The notes below the pieces were generated by a model, which was not told the DNA's origin, did no database searches, and was given only the letters and a program-made list of their open reading frames with translations. Shown here in pieces: positions 18,402 to 28,484 of a stretch of DNA of 64,000 nucleotides. Each line of letters starts with the position of its first letter. The first letter of the stretch is position 1. This DNA comes from Providencia vermicola (lineage in GTDB: Bacteria; Pseudomonadota; Gammaproteobacteria; Enterobacterales; Enterobacteriaceae): positions 280,021-344,020 of the forward strand of contig NZ_JAGSPI010000005.1 in assembly GCF_020381325.1 (NCBI RefSeq). Reading direction: 5' to 3'. Both the position numbers and the translations under genes were made by a program.

Positions 18402-19481
18402 ATGAAATTTAGGCCAATTGATGCGAAAAATCGCCGACTAAAAATTGCAAGCGCACCATTTACTCATAATAACCAAAGCACCAGCTTAGTGATGTTTTGG
18501 GTGCTTCTCGCTGCCATTCCAGGAATAGCAGCACAAATTTACTTTTTTGGTATAGGTACGCTCTATCAAATTGTTCTAGCGATACTCACAGCGGTTGTCA
18601 CTGAAGCGGTTTCCATACGCTTACGCAAGCAGCCTGTAGTTCCTGTACTTAAAGATAATTCTGCTATTGTTACTGCCCTATTACTCGGGATCAGCTTACC
18701 CCCGTTATCACCTTGGTGGTTGATTGTATTAGGGACATTCTTTGCCATTACCATCGCTAAACAATGTTATGGTGGATTAGGGCAAAACCCATTCAACCCA
18801 GCAATGGTTGGCTATGTTGTATTATTAATATCCTTTCCTGTACATATGACCAACTGGCTGCCACCACAAGAATTGCAAAACATGCATATCTCTGCCATTG
18901 ATAGCTTGTCTGTGATCTTCAGTGGGCAGACTTCTTCCGGGGTGACGCTTGAACAGTTACGAACAGGTATAGATGGGATGAGCCAAGCGACACCGCTGGA
19001 TAGCTTTAAAACAGGCTTACTAACACACTCTATTTCTGACGTATTACAGCAACCTATTTTACAAGGCTCATTAGCTGGGATTGGCTGGCAGTGGGTAAAT
19101 ATTGCTTATCTTATTGGTGGCTTAATTATGATTAACCGCCGTATTATTAGCTGGCATATTCCGTTGTCATTCTTAGGAACATTAGCTGTTTTCTCCATAA
19201 TCAGCTACTTGATTGATGATAGCCGTTATGCGCCGCCATTGGTTCAGTTACTGTCAGGTGCCACCATGTTGGGTGCGTTCTTTATCGCAACCGACCCTGT
19301 TACCGCTTCAACAACACCAAAAGGGCGAATTATTTTTGGAGTGATTATTGGTTTCTTAGTGTGGGTGATCCGTGTTTATGGCGGATACCCTGATGCCGTT
19401 GCCTTTGCTGTATTATTGGCAAACATCACCGTGCCGTTAATTGATTATTACACTCAACCGCGTGCATATGGACACAAATAA
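18402..19481 (+). CDS. rsxD: Electron transport complex subunit RsxD (RnfD)
   Basis: RsxD is a polytopic inner-membrane flavoprotein of the Rsx complex. The 359-residue product has about nine to ten membrane segments and the motif [14 protein letters not shown], whose threonine carries covalently bound FMN in the family. [11 protein letters not shown] is another conserved segment. It lies 11 bp after rsxC and 9 bp before rsxG in the same operon. Confidence 0.95.
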   Translation: MKFRPIDAKNRRLKIASAPFTHNNQSTSLVMFWVLLAAIPGIAAQIYFFGIGTLYQIVLAILTAVVTEAVSIRLRKQPVVPVLKDNSAIVTALLLGISLPPLSPWWLIVLGTFFAITIAKQCYGGLGQNPFNPAMVGYVVLLISFPVHMTNWLPPQELQNMHISAIDSLSVIFSGQTSSGVTLEQLRTGIDGMSQATPLDSFKTGLLTHSISDVLQQPILQGSLAGIGWQWVNIAYLIGGLIMINRRIISWHIPLSFLGTLAVFSIISYLIDDSRYAPPLVQLLSGATMLGAFFIATDPVTASTTPKGRIIFGVIIGFLVWVIRVYGGYPDAVAFAVLLANITVPLIDYYTQPRAYGHK

Positions 19482-19490
19482 GGAGCCAAC

Positions 19491-20120
19491 ATGTTAAATA
19501 CAATGCGACGTCACGGAACTATCCTTGCCATATTTGCCGCAGGGACCACGGCATTGAGCGCAGCGGTCTATACTTTAACGAAAGACATTATTGCAGAACA
19601 AGCCGCCATTGTGCAGAAAAAATTGCTCGACCAAGTCGTCCCCAATGAACTCTATGATAATGATTTGACTAAAGAATGTTATCTAGTCACCAATGAGGCT
19701 ATATTAGGTAACAAACAGCCACGGCGTTTATATATAGCCCGTAAAAATGGTGAACCCGTTGCTGCGGCGTTAGAAACCACGGCATTAGATGGTTACTCAG
19801 GGGCTATCCACTTGTTGGTAGGCGCTGATTTTAACGGCACTGTTTTAGGTGTCCGTGTGACTGAACACCATGAAACACCTGGGCTTGGTGATAAAATTGA
19901 AACGCGTATTTCAGATTGGATCACCCATTTAAGCGGGAAGCAAATCGAATCGGAAAATGACCCCAAATGGGCTGTAAAAAAAGATGGTGGCGAGTTTGAC
20001 CAATTCACTGGCGCCACCATCACACCAAGAGCGGTGGTCAATGCCACCAAACGAACTGCGGTCTTTATGCAAACTATTCCGCAAGAATTAGCAACTTACC
20101 CAAATTGTGGGGAAGAATAA
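19491..20120 (+). CDS. rsxG: Electron transport complex subunit RsxG (RnfG)
   Basis: RsxG has one N-terminal membrane anchor and a periplasmic FMN domain. The motif [14 protein letters not shown] (near residue 170) is the site of covalent FMN attachment through a threonine. The 209-residue product fits the family length. An AAGGAG ribosome binding site precedes the ATG. Its stop codon overlaps the rsxE start (TAATG). Confidence 0.94.
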   Translation: MLNTMRRHGTILAIFAAGTTALSAAVYTLTKDIIAEQAAIVQKKLLDQVVPNELYDNDLTKECYLVTNEAILGNKQPRRLYIARKNGEPVAAALETTALDGYSGAIHLLVGADFNGTVLGVRVTEHHETPGLGDKIETRISDWITHLSGKQIESENDPKWAVKKDGGEFDQFTGATITPRAVVNATKRTAVFMQTIPQELATYPNCGEE

Positions 20121-20833
20121 TGAGTGAATCTAAAGATTTATTAGTCCAAGGGTTATGGAAAAATAACTCTGCATTAGTCCAGCTGTTAGGGCTTTGCCCG
20201 CTATTGGCTGTGTCTTCTACAGCAACGAATGCACTCGGGCTTGGCCTTGCTACAACACTTGTGCTGATATGCACTAACGTAGCTGTTTCTGCCCTTCGCC
20301 GCTGGGTGCCCTCTGAAATTCGTATCCCAATTTATGTGATGATCATTGCATCGGTTGTGAGTGCGGTACAAATGCTAATCAACGCCTATGCTTTTGGTTT
20401 ATATGAATCGCTCGGGATTTTTATTCCGTTGATTGTGACAAACTGCATCGTCATTGGCCGTGCAGAAGCCTACGCATCTCGCAACCCCGTTTCGTTATCA
20501 GCATTAGATGGCTTAGCGATGGGCTTAGGGGCAACCGCGACATTGTTTGTTTTGGGGTCAATTCGTGAAATTTTAGGTAACGGTACCTTATTTGATGGCG
20601 CTGATTTACTGTTAGGCTCATGGGCTACCTCATTACGCATTGAAGTTATTCACCTTGATTCTCCATTTTTACTCGCTATGCTACCACCAGGTGCCTTTAT
20701 TGGCCTTGCCCTATTGTTGGCTGCAAAATATTTAATTGATGAAAAAATGAAAAAAAGAGCAGCTTTGCAAGCTGATCATCAGTCAGTACGCGAATATGAA
20801 AAACAACAAGGTTGTGGCGGTCATCTTTCTTAA
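20120..20833 (+). CDS. rsxE: Electron transport complex subunit RsxE (RnfE)
   Basis: RsxE is an integral membrane subunit related to RsxA. The 237-residue protein has about six membrane segments and conserved stretches [18 protein letters not shown] and [16 protein letters not shown]. The start at 20120 overlaps the rsxG stop as TAATG; an ATG 15 bp earlier is in frame but would overlap more of rsxG. It is the last rsx gene and is followed 20 bp later by nth. Confidence 0.94.
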   Translation: MSESKDLLVQGLWKNNSALVQLLGLCPLLAVSSTATNALGLGLATTLVLICTNVAVSALRRWVPSEIRIPIYVMIIASVVSAVQMLINAYAFGLYESLGIFIPLIVTNCIVIGRAEAYASRNPVSLSALDGLAMGLGATATLFVLGSIREILGNGTLFDGADLLLGSWATSLRIEVIHLDSPFLLAMLPPGAFIGLALLLAAKYLIDEKMKKRAALQADHQSVREYEKQQGCGGHLS

Positions 20834-20853
20834 TAAACAAATTAATGTGAGCA

Positions 20854-21495
20854 ATGAATAAATCAAAACGTATTGAAATTTTAACTCGCTTACGGGACAA
20901 CAATCCCCACCCAACAACGGAGCTAGAATTTAGCTCCCCGTTTGAGCTATTAATTTCTGTGTTACTCTCCGCCCAAGCGACGGATGTCAGCGTTAATAAA
21001 GCCACGGCAAAGCTTTACCCCGTAGCAAACACACCTGAAACAATTATGGCGCTGGGTGTTGATGGAATTAAAGAATACATTAAAACAATTGGCTTATTTA
21101 ATACTAAGGCAGAAAGTGTTTATAAAACTTGTAAGATACTGATTGAAAAGCACAATAGCCAAGTTCCCGAAAACCGTGAAGCCCTTGAAGCGCTTCCAGG
21201 CGTTGGCCGTAAAACAGCCAATGTCGTTCTTAATACGGCCTTTGGTTGGCCAACTATTGCCGTCGATACTCATATATTCCGCGTATGTAATCGTACCAAC
21301 TTTGCCCCAGGTAAAGACGTTGTCGCGGTTGAAGAAAAGTTACTGAAAGTCGTCCCTGCTGAATTTAAAGTCGATTGCCATCACTGGTTTATTCTACATG
21401 GGCGTTATACTTGTATTGCACGCAAACCCCGCTGTGGTTCATGCATCATCGAAGACCTCTGTGAATTTAAAGACAAAGTCTACCCAGAGGATTAA
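20854..21495 (+). CDS. nth: Endonuclease III (DNA glycosylase/AP lyase)
   Basis: Nth removes oxidised pyrimidines in base-excision repair. The 213-residue protein has the helix-hairpin-helix LPGVGRKTANVV with catalytic Lys120, Asp138 in AVDTHIFRV, and a C-terminal four-cysteine 4Fe-4S loop (C-x6-C-x2-C-x5-C, CIARKPRCGSCIIEDLC). It follows rsxE closely, as in E. coli, and probably shares the transcript. Downstream synteny with E. coli breaks: rnb follows here. Confidence 0.96.
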   Translation: MNKSKRIEILTRLRDNNPHPTTELEFSSPFELLISVLLSAQATDVSVNKATAKLYPVANTPETIMALGVDGIKEYIKTIGLFNTKAESVYKTCKILIEKHNSQVPENREALEALPGVGRKTANVVLNTAFGWPTIAVDTHIFRVCNRTNFAPGKDVVAVEEKLLKVVPAEFKVDCHHWFILHGRYTCIARKPRCGSCIIEDLCEFKDKVYPED

Positions 21496-21629
21496 CTATA
21501 TATCGTGCTTTTGATGATAAAAAAGATAGCTCATCGTGCTAATCATAAGCACAACGCATTTTTTCCTTGCTCTAAGACTTTGTCTTACGTAACAATAGAG
21601 CCAAACTCAAACTTAATAAAACGGTAAGT

Positions 21630-23573
21630 ATGTTTCAAGACAACCCACTGCTCGCACAACTAAAACAGACATTACATGCCCAAACACCTCGTGTTGAAGG
21701 GTTAGTAAAAAGCACTGAAAAAGGTTTTGGCTTTTTAGAAGTTGATGGCCAAAAAAGCTATTTCATTCCGCCTCCTCAGATGAAAAAAGTGATGCACGGT
21801 GATCGTGTCATCGCCGCAGTACATACAGATAAAGACCGTGAATTCGCTGAGCCAGAAGAGCTTGTCGAGCCTTTTTTAGAGAGATTTGTCGGTAAAATTC
21901 AGAAAAAAGAAAACGACAATCGCTTATTTGTTATCCCCGATCACCCGTTACTCAAAGACATGATTTTATGTCGTCCTGTGAATGGTATTACCCATGAATT
22001 TAAACAAGATGATTGGGTCGTCGCCGAAATGCGCCGTCATCCCTTAAAAGGCGATAAAAACTTTTACGCAGATATTACAGAATACATCACTGAAGGCGAT
22101 GATCACTTTGCACCATGGTGGGTAACGTTACGCCGTCACCAATTAGACCGTGATGAACCTCAAATGGTGGAAAGCGAGCGTGATGATCAAGGCATTGAAC
22201 GAGTTGATTTAACTGACTTACATTTTGTGACCATCGATAGCGCTAGCACTGAAGATATGGATGATGCGTTGTATGTTGAGAAAACCGCTGAAGGCAATCT
22301 CAAATTATTCATCGCTATTGCTGACCCAACCAGCTATATCCAAGAAGGCAGTAAATTAGATAAACTGGCACTTGCGCGTTCTTATACTAACTATTTACCT
22401 GGTTTCAATATCCCAATGTTACCGCGTCAATTGTCAGATGATTTATGCTCCTTGCGCCCAAATGAACGTCGCCCTGCTTTAGTGTGTGTGGCGCAAATTC
22501 ATGCAGATGGCAGCCTTGATAGTCACATTGAGTTTTTCAGTGCTTGGGTCGAATCAAAAACCAAATTAGTGTATGACGAAGTTTCTGATTGGCTTGAGGA
22601 AATTGGGAATTGGCAACCCGCCAATGATACAGACAAACAACAAATATTGCTGTTAAAAGAAATGGCGGATAAACGCTTACATTGGCGCGAAACTCATGCA
22701 TTAGTCTTTAAAGACCGCCCTGATTACCGCTTTGTGCTTGATGATAAAGGCAATGTCGTTGATATTGTCTCAGAAAGCCGCCGCAGTTCTAACCGCATTG
22801 TTGAAGAGGCGATGATCACTGCTAACCTTTGTGCAGCCAGCGTGTTAAAAGAAAAACTCGGCTTCGGCGTTTTCAACGTGCATATGGGCTTTGAGCCATT
22901 GCAAATTGACCAGGTTGTTCAAACCTTAAAAGACAATGGTATTGAAACCACCGCAGAATCGCTGTTATCGCTGGAAGGTTTCCGTCAATTACGTCGTAAG
23001 CTTGATGCAGAACCTACTCAGTTCTTAGATAGCCGAATTCGTCGTTACCAAACATTTGCCGAAGTTAAAGCCGATCCTGGTCCTCACTTCGGCCTTGGTT
23101 TTGACGCTTACGCAACATGGACATCCCCGATTCGTAAATACACCGATATCGTTAACCATCGGTTATTAAAATCTATTATTGCGGGCAAGCCTTCAACAGA
23201 TAAACCCACTGAAGCGCTTTCCATTAAATTAGCAGAACGCCGCCGAGCAAACCGTATGGCGGAACGTGACGTGGGTGATTGGCTTTATTCACGTTACTTA
23301 AAACCGTTTGAAGGTACTGACACTAAATTCCCCGCAGAAATTATTGATATTACCCGTGGCGGTATACGTGTACGCCTCGTAGATAATGGCGCGGTGGCAT
23401 TTGTTCCCGCACCATTTATTCACAGTGTTCGCGATGAAATTCAGTGTAGCCAAGAAACTGGCAGTGTTCTAGTTAAAGGCGAAAAAGTATATCAACTCAA
23501 TGATATTATTAATGTCACCATTGCTGAAGTCCGTATGGAAACACGTAATATCGTTGCTCGCCCTGCAGAATAA
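21630..23573 (+). CDS. rnb: Exoribonuclease II
   Basis: RNase II degrades RNA processively from the 3' end. The 647-residue product (E. coli 644) shows N-terminal cold-shock domains ([20 protein letters not shown]), the RNB catalytic centre with clustered aspartates ([17 protein letters not shown]), and a C-terminal S1 domain ([20 protein letters not shown]). It opens the second synteny block and is followed by a strong terminator and osmB. Confidence 0.95.
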   Translation: MFQDNPLLAQLKQTLHAQTPRVEGLVKSTEKGFGFLEVDGQKSYFIPPPQMKKVMHGDRVIAAVHTDKDREFAEPEELVEPFLERFVGKIQKKENDNRLFVIPDHPLLKDMILCRPVNGITHEFKQDDWVVAEMRRHPLKGDKNFYADITEYITEGDDHFAPWWVTLRRHQLDRDEPQMVESERDDQGIERVDLTDLHFVTIDSASTEDMDDALYVEKTAEGNLKLFIAIADPTSYIQEGSKLDKLALARSYTNYLPGFNIPMLPRQLSDDLCSLRPNERRPALVCVAQIHADGSLDSHIEFFSAWVESKTKLVYDEVSDWLEEIGNWQPANDTDKQQILLLKEMADKRLHWRETHALVFKDRPDYRFVLDDKGNVVDIVSESRRSSNRIVEEAMITANLCAASVLKEKLGFGVFNVHMGFEPLQIDQVVQTLKDNGIETTAESLLSLEGFRQLRRKLDAEPTQFLDSRIRRYQTFAEVKADPGPHFGLGFDAYATWTSPIRKYTDIVNHRLLKSIIAGKPSTDKPTEALSIKLAERRRANRMAERDVGDWLYSRYLKPFEGTDTKFPAEIIDITRGGIRVRLVDNGAVAFVPAPFIHSVRDEIQCSQETGSVLVKGEKVYQLNDIINVTIAEVRMETRNIVARPAE

Positions 23574-23592
23574 TACTTGTTGTGCTATCTTT

Positions 23593-23630
23593 AAAAGACC
23601 ATAAGTTAATGCTTATGGTCTTTTCTTCGT
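23593..23630 (+). terminator. Intrinsic terminator of rnb
   Basis: AAAAGACCATAAG (23593-23605) pairs with CTTATGGTCTTTT (23612-23624) around a six-base loop. This is a perfect 13-bp inverted repeat ending in T residues. Confidence 0.88.
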
Positions 23631-23773
23631 TCGCAACTTAATCAGTCGTGGTTAATTCGCATTTTACGTTAAAATTTATACGCTATTCGCTATTTTTTCC
23701 TGATTATTCTTATTCGTAAATTTACCTATCATGCTAATTTATGATTTGTTTAATACGTGTTAAGGATTAAAAA

Positions 23774-23992
23774 ATGAATACTGTCAGCAAACGCATTTTA
23801 TCATTTATGGTTATCGCAACCGTCGCTATTAGCGTGAGTGCCTGTTCCAACATGTCTAAGCGCGATAAAAATACTGCCATTGGTGCTGGTGTCGGTGCCG
23901 TCGGTGGTGCCGTGCTTACTGGGGGTAGTTCACTTGGTACGGTAGGCGGTGCCGCCGTTGGCGGGATCATTGGCCACCAAATTGGCAAATAA
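23774..23992 (+). CDS. osmB: Osmotically inducible lipoprotein OsmB
   Basis: This 72-residue lipoprotein has a type II signal ending VSAC with the lipidated cysteine at about residue 24, then a glycine-rich glycine-zipper segment (AIGAGVGAVGGAVLTGGSS). It matches E. coli OsmB, a small outer-membrane lipoprotein induced by osmotic stress and stationary phase. It lies between rnb and yciH, consistent with the E. coli neighbourhood. A strong hairpin terminator follows. Confidence 0.9.
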   Translation: MNTVSKRILSFMVIATVAISVSACSNMSKRDKNTAIGAGVGAVGGAVLTGGSSLGTVGGAAVGGIIGHQIGK

Positions 23993-24020
23993 CCGACAAT
24001 AATCTACGCCCCTATTCTCT

Positions 24021-24053
24021 AAATAGCGCCATCCATTTGGCGCTATTTTATTT
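24021..24053 (+). terminator. Intrinsic terminator of osmB
   Basis: AAATAGCGCCA (24021-24031) pairs with TGGCGCTATTT (24038-24048), a perfect 11-bp stem followed by T residues. Confidence 0.87.
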
Positions 24054-24089
24054 TCAGTGTTCTAACGCTAACCCCACCTGAAATAATGC

Positions 24090-24118
24090 TTGACCACCAA
24101 AAGTGTACAAAGTACACT
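24090..24118 (+). promoter_or_regulatory. Promoter and operator of the higBA-type locus
   Basis: TTGACC (24090-24095) and TACACT (24113-24118) are separated by 17 bp and make a good sigma-70 promoter. The inverted repeat AGTGTAC-AAA-GTACACT (24102-24118) covers the spacer and the -10 element, a typical place for autorepression by the antitoxin. Start codon of the toxin frame is 30 bp downstream. Confidence 0.7.
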
Positions 24119-24147
24119 AATTAAATCGACTTTAGGGAGGGAGCCCT

Positions 24148-24481
24148 ATGAGCCATGCCATTGAATTTATTGAAACCACTTTTTTCACCAAACAGATACA
24201 AACCGTTGCCACAGCGGAAGAACTTAGGGCGCTACAAAACCAACTCATCGCATGGCCAGATAAAGGCGACCTCATCCAAGGAACCGGTGGGCTACGCAAA
24301 AATTAGAATGGCAATGGGTAATCAAGGAAAAAGTAGCAGTGCAAGGGTTATTTATTTTTTAGCGACTAAAGAAATTATATATTTTATAATGGCTTATGCT
24401 AAAAGTGAGAAAGACACGCTCACTGACAAAGAAAAAGCAGAATTAAAAAAACTCACAACGATACTAAAAGGAGAGGTATAA
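24148..24481 (+). pseudogene. higB: HigB-like (RelE superfamily) toxin, frameshifted
   Basis: A good ribosome binding site (AGGGAGGG) precedes ATG 24148, whose frame begins MSHAIEFIETTFF and reaches DLIQGTGGLRKN before TAG at 24304. The next frame continues exactly as this toxin family should: IRMAMG, SSARVIYFL, IYFIMAYAKSEKDTLT, to a stop at 24481. One extra A in the run of five at 24298-24302 explains the break; with four the protein would be about 110 residues. HigB-type toxins cleave mRNA on the ribosome. As read, the toxin is truncated and probably inactive, unless this is a base-calling error or the ribosome slips at the A-run. Confidence 0.85.
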
Positions 24482-24482
24482 G

Positions 24483-24767
24483 ATGAGCATTTTCAATGAA
24501 TTAAAAGCCTCTTTAGAAGAAGCCGTTGAAATCAAGAATGGTACAAAAAAAGCCGCTAAAATCACACGTTATGAAGTGGCTGATGTAAAAGCGATTAGAG
24601 AGCAACTCAATGTTTCACAAAGCGAATTAGCTAATGTGTTAGGAACTAGCGTTGATACCATTAAAAGCTGGGAACTCAAACGACGTAACCCAACAGGGTT
24701 AGCAGCTAAAGTATTAGTGGCGATAAAAAGAAACCCTGAATTATTCAAAGAACTCGCAGCAATTTAA
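24483..24767 (+). CDS. higA: HigA-type antitoxin, XRE-family helix-turn-helix protein
   Basis: The 94-residue protein has a lambda-repressor-like helix-turn-helix in its C-terminal half (REQLNVSQSELANVLGTSVD, followed by TIKSWELKRRNPTG). This is the standard architecture of antitoxins encoded downstream of HigB-type toxins. Its ATG lies one base after the toxin stop codon. It should bind and neutralise the toxin and repress the promoter at 24090-24118. The gene is intact although the toxin frame is broken, so it may persist as a solitary repressor. Confidence 0.88.
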   Translation: MSIFNELKASLEEAVEIKNGTKKAAKITRYEVADVKAIREQLNVSQSELANVLGTSVDTIKSWELKRRNPTGLAAKVLVAIKRNPELFKELAAI

Positions 24768-24773
24768 ACCATA

Positions 24774-24807
24774 AAAAACGGTGATTACATCTGCAACCAC
24801 CGTTTTT
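24774..24807. terminator. Bidirectional terminator between higA and yciH
   Basis: AAAAACGGTG (24774-24783) pairs with CACCGTTTTT (24798-24807). It serves the converging higA and yciH transcripts. Confidence 0.85.
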
Positions 24808-24822
24808 CTTTAATCATTTTAA

Positions 24823-25149
24823 TCAGCCGCCAGCTAATTTTACCTGCATGCCTTTTGCTTCAAGGAGTTGCTTAATCACATCCCGCTTATCCCCTTGAAT
24901 TTCAATGTTTCCATCCTTTACTGCACCGCCGCAACCACATTTCTTTTTCAGTTCAGCGGCAAGTTTTATGAGCTCAACATCATCAAGATCAAGGCCCGTC
25001 ACGATACAAACCCCTTTTCCTTTACGACCTGATGTTTCACGACGGATTCTAACGATGCCATCACCTTTTGGCCTTTCTACCTTCAGTTTTTCTTCATCAA
25101 TACGCCCGATGTCTGTGCTATATACTAGACGGCTATTTGAATCACTCAT
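24823..25149 (-). CDS. yciH: YciH, SUI1/eIF1-family translation-initiation-like protein
   Basis: This 108-residue protein belongs to the SUI1/eIF1 family. [20 protein letters not shown] and [19 protein letters not shown] are the conserved blocks. In E. coli YciH is proposed to monitor initiation-complex fidelity. Its start overlaps the pyrF stop by 4 bp, so the two are translated from one message, as in E. coli. Confidence 0.92.
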   Translation of the reverse strand: MSDSNSRLVYSTDIGRIDEEKLKVERPKGDGIVRIRRETSGRKGKGVCIVTGLDLDDVELIKLAAELKKKCGCGGAVKDGNIEIQGDKRDVIKQLLEAKGMQVKLAGG

Positions 25150-25871
25150 GAGAGACCTTTAATAGATTGGTTAATTTGCTGTAATGTTAACGTTGGGTTT
25201 TCGCTACGCGTGATCGGGCGCCCAATCACCATATAGTCAACCCCTGCTTTGACAGCATCTTGTGGTGTCATGATACGGCGTTGATCGCCAACATCACTAC
25301 CTTCTGGGCGAATACCTGGTGTGACCAGTTTAAAATCTTTGCCACATAAACTTTTTAAGCGTTTTGCTTCATGGGCAGAACATACAACGCCATCGAGACC
25401 ACACTGTTTGGTCAGCAATGCAAGGCGTTCTGCATGAACCGCAGGAGAGTCTTGGATCCCCACGCCCACTAGATCTGTCCCATCCATGCTAGTTAAAACA
25501 GTTACTGCCGTTAATAAAGGCGCATCTTTACCATAAACTTCGAGTGATTGGCGAGCCGCTTCCATCATTCGAGCCCCACCACCCGCATGCACATTCACCA
25601 TCCACACGCCCATTTCAGCAGAAGCAGCGACGGCACGAGCAACCGTGTTTGGAATATCATGAAATTTTAAATCAAGGAAAACATCAAAGCCGCGATCATG
25701 GAGTGATTTGACAAATTGAGGACCATTGAACGTGAACATTTCTTTGCCGACTTTAAGGCGGCAATCACGCGGGTCAATGCGGTCAACAAACGCCAGTGCA
25801 GCATTAGCATCTTCATAGTCAAGTGCCACAATGATTGGCGAGTGTGTCTGGTTCTCAGTTGAGGAAATCAT
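25146..25871 (-). CDS. pyrF: Orotidine 5'-phosphate decarboxylase
   Basis: PyrF makes UMP from OMP, the last step of de novo pyrimidine synthesis. The 241-residue product has the catalytic segment [11 protein letters not shown] and phosphate-binding segments TPGIRPEG and VIGRPITRS. It follows lapB by 44 bp and overlaps yciH, as in the E. coli lapAB-pyrF-yciH cluster. A matS palindrome lies between lapB and pyrF. Confidence 0.95.
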   Translation of the reverse strand: MISSTENQTHSPIIVALDYEDANAALAFVDRIDPRDCRLKVGKEMFTFNGPQFVKSLHDRGFDVFLDLKFHDIPNTVARAVAASAEMGVWMVNVHAGGGARMMEAARQSLEVYGKDAPLLTAVTVLTSMDGTDLVGVGIQDSPAVHAERLALLTKQCGLDGVVCSAHEAKRLKSLCGKDFKLVTPGIRPEGSDVGDQRRIMTPQDAVKAGVDYMVIGRPITRSENPTLTLQQINQSIKGLS

Positions 25872-25906
25872 TTCATAGCCTTTAATGAGTTGTTATGAGG
25901 TTAAAA

Positions 25907-25919
25907 GTGACGTTGTCAC
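25907..25919. other. matS site overlapping the lapB stop codon
   Basis: GTGACGTTGTCAC matches GTGACRNYGTCAC exactly. Its bases 25916-25918 are also the lapB stop codon, so the site extends from the end of the gene into the lapB-pyrF gap. Confidence 0.8.
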
Positions 25920-27088
25920 TGGCCATCTAACCCGCGAATGGGTTTAATCGTATCCCAAGAACGACAAGATGGGCAGTGCCAATATAATGAACGAGAAGTA
26001 AAGCCACATTTATGGCAACGGTAATCAGGCTTTGTTCGGATTTGTTCACCCACCATTTTTCTTAGCAAAATCAAACTTTCTTTTGCACGGCCCTCTTCGG
26101 CTTCTTCAAGGTGGTAATCCATTAAACGATAAAACAGTCGCATGGTTGGGTGACGTTGGATTTGGTCATTAATATAGTTTGCAGCTGCTTCATGATTTTG
26201 TTTTTCAACAATAATATCAGCAAGATACAGCTCTGCAATTGCACCTGAATTACCCGCGACACATTGGCGCAAGTAATCTTCCCATTCATCCAATTGACCT
26301 GTACGTTGATAGCAATCATGGAGCAGTGGCAGCGTTTCAGTAACCAATTCTCTATCTTGATCATACACTTGCTTTAAAACATGAATAGCCTTTTCATAAG
26401 CGCCTTGCTCAATAAAAATACGCCCTTTCATAATCGAAACGCGCGCACAGTTTTTATCGGCTTGTTCTGCTTTATTTAATAAGGCTTGTGCATCATCAAG
26501 ATCATCACTCGCCAATTGTTGTACCGCAAGCTCACAGTAAAAGTGTGCAATTTGCTCGCGTAATTCGTTATGGCCTAATTTAACTAGTTTACCTGCAACA
26601 TCGATAGCTTTCGACCATTCACTGGTTAACTGGTAAATATTTAATAAAGATTGTAAAGCACTTTGCTTGAAATCCACTTCATCAGTGAGTTGCTGGAACA
26701 TATTTTCGGCGCGATCGTATACCCCTGCGGTCATGTAATCACGGCCAAGTTGTTGAGTTGCAAGGAGGCGTTGCTCGAAGGATAACGATGCACTTTCCAC
26801 CAGCGATTGGTGAATGCGAATAGCACGTTCAACTTCACCTCGAGAACGAAATAAATTCCCTAAGGTTAGATGTGCTTCAAATGCAGAGCTATCATAATTT
26901 TTAAGCATGTCTAGAAACAAATCAACTGCTTTATCTTGCTGATTTGACAAAAGAAAGTTCACGCCTGTCACATAATCACGGGACAAGCGGTTAGCATGTA
27001 GTTGCTTATCTTGTTGAGCACTTCTGCGCCCCATATACCAACCATAAGCGGCAGCCACAGGAAGCAACAGAAACAGCAACTCGAACAT
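25916..27088 (-). CDS. lapB: Lipopolysaccharide assembly protein LapB (YciM)
   Basis: LapB is a membrane-anchored tetratricopeptide protein that couples lipopolysaccharide assembly with FtsH-mediated LpxC turnover. The 390-residue product has an N-terminal membrane segment (LLFLLLPVAAAYGWYMGRRS), many TPR helices, and a C-terminal rubredoxin-like metal site (CHKCGF...CPSC). Length is close to that of E. coli LapB (389). It lies 6 bp after lapA in the same operon. Confidence 0.95.
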   Translation of the reverse strand: MFELLFLLLPVAAAYGWYMGRRSAQQDKQLHANRLSRDYVTGVNFLLSNQQDKAVDLFLDMLKNYDSSAFEAHLTLGNLFRSRGEVERAIRIHQSLVESASLSFEQRLLATQQLGRDYMTAGVYDRAENMFQQLTDEVDFKQSALQSLLNIYQLTSEWSKAIDVAGKLVKLGHNELREQIAHFYCELAVQQLASDDLDDAQALLNKAEQADKNCARVSIMKGRIFIEQGAYEKAIHVLKQVYDQDRELVTETLPLLHDCYQRTGQLDEWEDYLRQCVAGNSGAIAELYLADIIVEKQNHEAAANYINDQIQRHPTMRLFYRLMDYHLEEAEEGRAKESLILLRKMVGEQIRTKPDYRCHKCGFTSRSLYWHCPSCRSWDTIKPIRGLDGQ

Positions 27089-27094
27089 ACAGGA

Positions 27095-27412
27095 TTATTC
27101 CTTGTTCTGAGTCGTCACTAATGAGGTTGAGTCAGAAATATTACTTTCTCCATCACCTAATTGTGATTCTAAACGTCTAATTTTACGACGTGCGTTTTTC
27201 AGGCTAACGATTGTACGTAAATAAAATGCTGCACACACCAGCCATCCCAGCACAAAACCGACACCAAAAAGTGATGCAAGAAGGGTTGATAAAGAAAAAT
27301 CCCCTTTTGCAATCAGGTAGTTAAATGTAATAACCTGATCATTGCTTGAACCTAGCGTAATCGAAATAATAAAAAATGCGACCGCCAGTAATAAAATCAG
27401 AAAGTATTTCAC
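27095..27412 (-). CDS. lapA: Lipopolysaccharide assembly protein LapA (YciS)
   Basis: This 105-residue protein has two membrane segments and a C-terminal coiled-coil tail (LKNARRKIRRLESQLGD), as in E. coli LapA, the partner of LapB in lipopolysaccharide assembly. The start is GTG at 27412; an overlapping ATG two bases upstream reads ATGTGA and cannot be the start. GGGAA lies at a suitable distance. lapB follows directly. Confidence 0.92.
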   Translation of the reverse strand: MKYFLILLLAVAFFIISITLGSSNDQVITFNYLIAKGDFSLSTLLASLFGVGFVLGWLVCAAFYLRTIVSLKNARRKIRRLESQLGDGESNISDSTSLVTTQNKE

Positions 27413-27539
27413 ATTTGTTCCCGTTATCAGTTCTTATCCATTCAATAATATCTACCTGATAAGGTAGCATTTCCCGCGCATCCAGACAAAGCAATTTATT
27501 TTATACAAATGCGAAAATTCACAGAGTTTGTCGCAACAA

Positions 27540-28280
27540 TCACTCTCTTGACGGAAGATTAACCGACTTTTTTTTCCGCTTAAGAAACAGAAATACACCG
27601 TAAGCCAAAATAGCAAAAATGGCACTGATAAATACTGACGTAATGACATCAATTGGCCAATGCATACCTAATAACATGCGGCTAAATGCGATCCCCTCAG
27701 CCCAGAGTGCTAGGCCAATCGAAAAGCCATAATAGCCTCTTTGCCAAAAAAAGGCGATAAACAAGAGGGCCCAGCCAGCAGCAAATAACATATGGCCTGA
27801 TGGAAATGAGTACCCTGTTTCTGCTTGCCAATGCTTTCTTTGCCACTTAGCAATATCATCATGTTGTTTAACAACCGTTTTAATCAACTTGGCTCGAGCT
27901 GTTCGTGTTAATTCATAAAAATCCGAATGCGTCACATCATATTGTTCTTCGAGCCAAACCACATAAGGTCGAGGCTCTTGAAAATGGTTTTTAAGTAATG
28001 TTTTGGTTCCTTGTTGCAGTAGCAAAGCGCTAGCAACAATAATCACAATCTTTAAGACCATGCTTTTTTCTGCACGTAGTCTGAATATGATTATCCCCAT
28101 AAATGCTAATGACGTAATAATACTGTATGGTGCGCCTGCTGTATCGGTCAGCCATAGCAGCCATTTCATTGATTTAAATTGGCTTTCAGGCGTCCATTGC
28201 CACCCTGAAATTAGCATTATCATGGGCGGTAATGCTAATAAAAAAGCAAACAGACTAACGACGAAAATAGTCTTTCTCAT
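27540..28280 (-). CDS. pgpB: Phosphatidylglycerophosphatase B (PAP2 family)
   Basis: PgpB dephosphorylates phosphatidylglycerophosphate and undecaprenyl pyrophosphate in the inner membrane. The 246-residue protein has about six membrane segments and the PAP2 motifs KNHFQEPRPY, SFPSGHMLFA and GMHWPIDV. E. coli PgpB is 254 residues and sits in the same place upstream of lapA and divergent from ribA. Confidence 0.92.
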   Translation of the reverse strand: MRKTIFVVSLFAFLLALPPMIMLISGWQWTPESQFKSMKWLLWLTDTAGAPYSIITSLAFMGIIIFRLRAEKSMVLKIVIIVASALLLQQGTKTLLKNHFQEPRPYVVWLEEQYDVTHSDFYELTRTARAKLIKTVVKQHDDIAKWQRKHWQAETGYSFPSGHMLFAAGWALLFIAFFWQRGYYGFSIGLALWAEGIAFSRMLLGMHWPIDVITSVFISAIFAILAYGVFLFLKRKKKSVNLPSRE

Positions 28281-28484
28281 TCAATGCATTCCATAAATAT
28301 TAATTCCGCCTTATAAAGAAATATTCCATTCACTCACGATTAACTCTGTTATAGTAATACAGTGTTGGTTGTGTGCAAAGATTACCAGCCTCTATATGCA
28401 AAACGTCATATAGCTTCGATATATTATACTGATGTACCTTATATCGATTTACGTTATTACATTAAGCAAGAGTTACTTTAACTA

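Noticed and set aside
24155..24301. Start at ATG 24155 as the beginning of a 108-residue protein
   Set aside because: The first 49 residues in this frame are out-of-frame reading of the toxin N-terminus. The real toxin frame starts at 24148 with a good ribosome binding site and shifts at the A-run.
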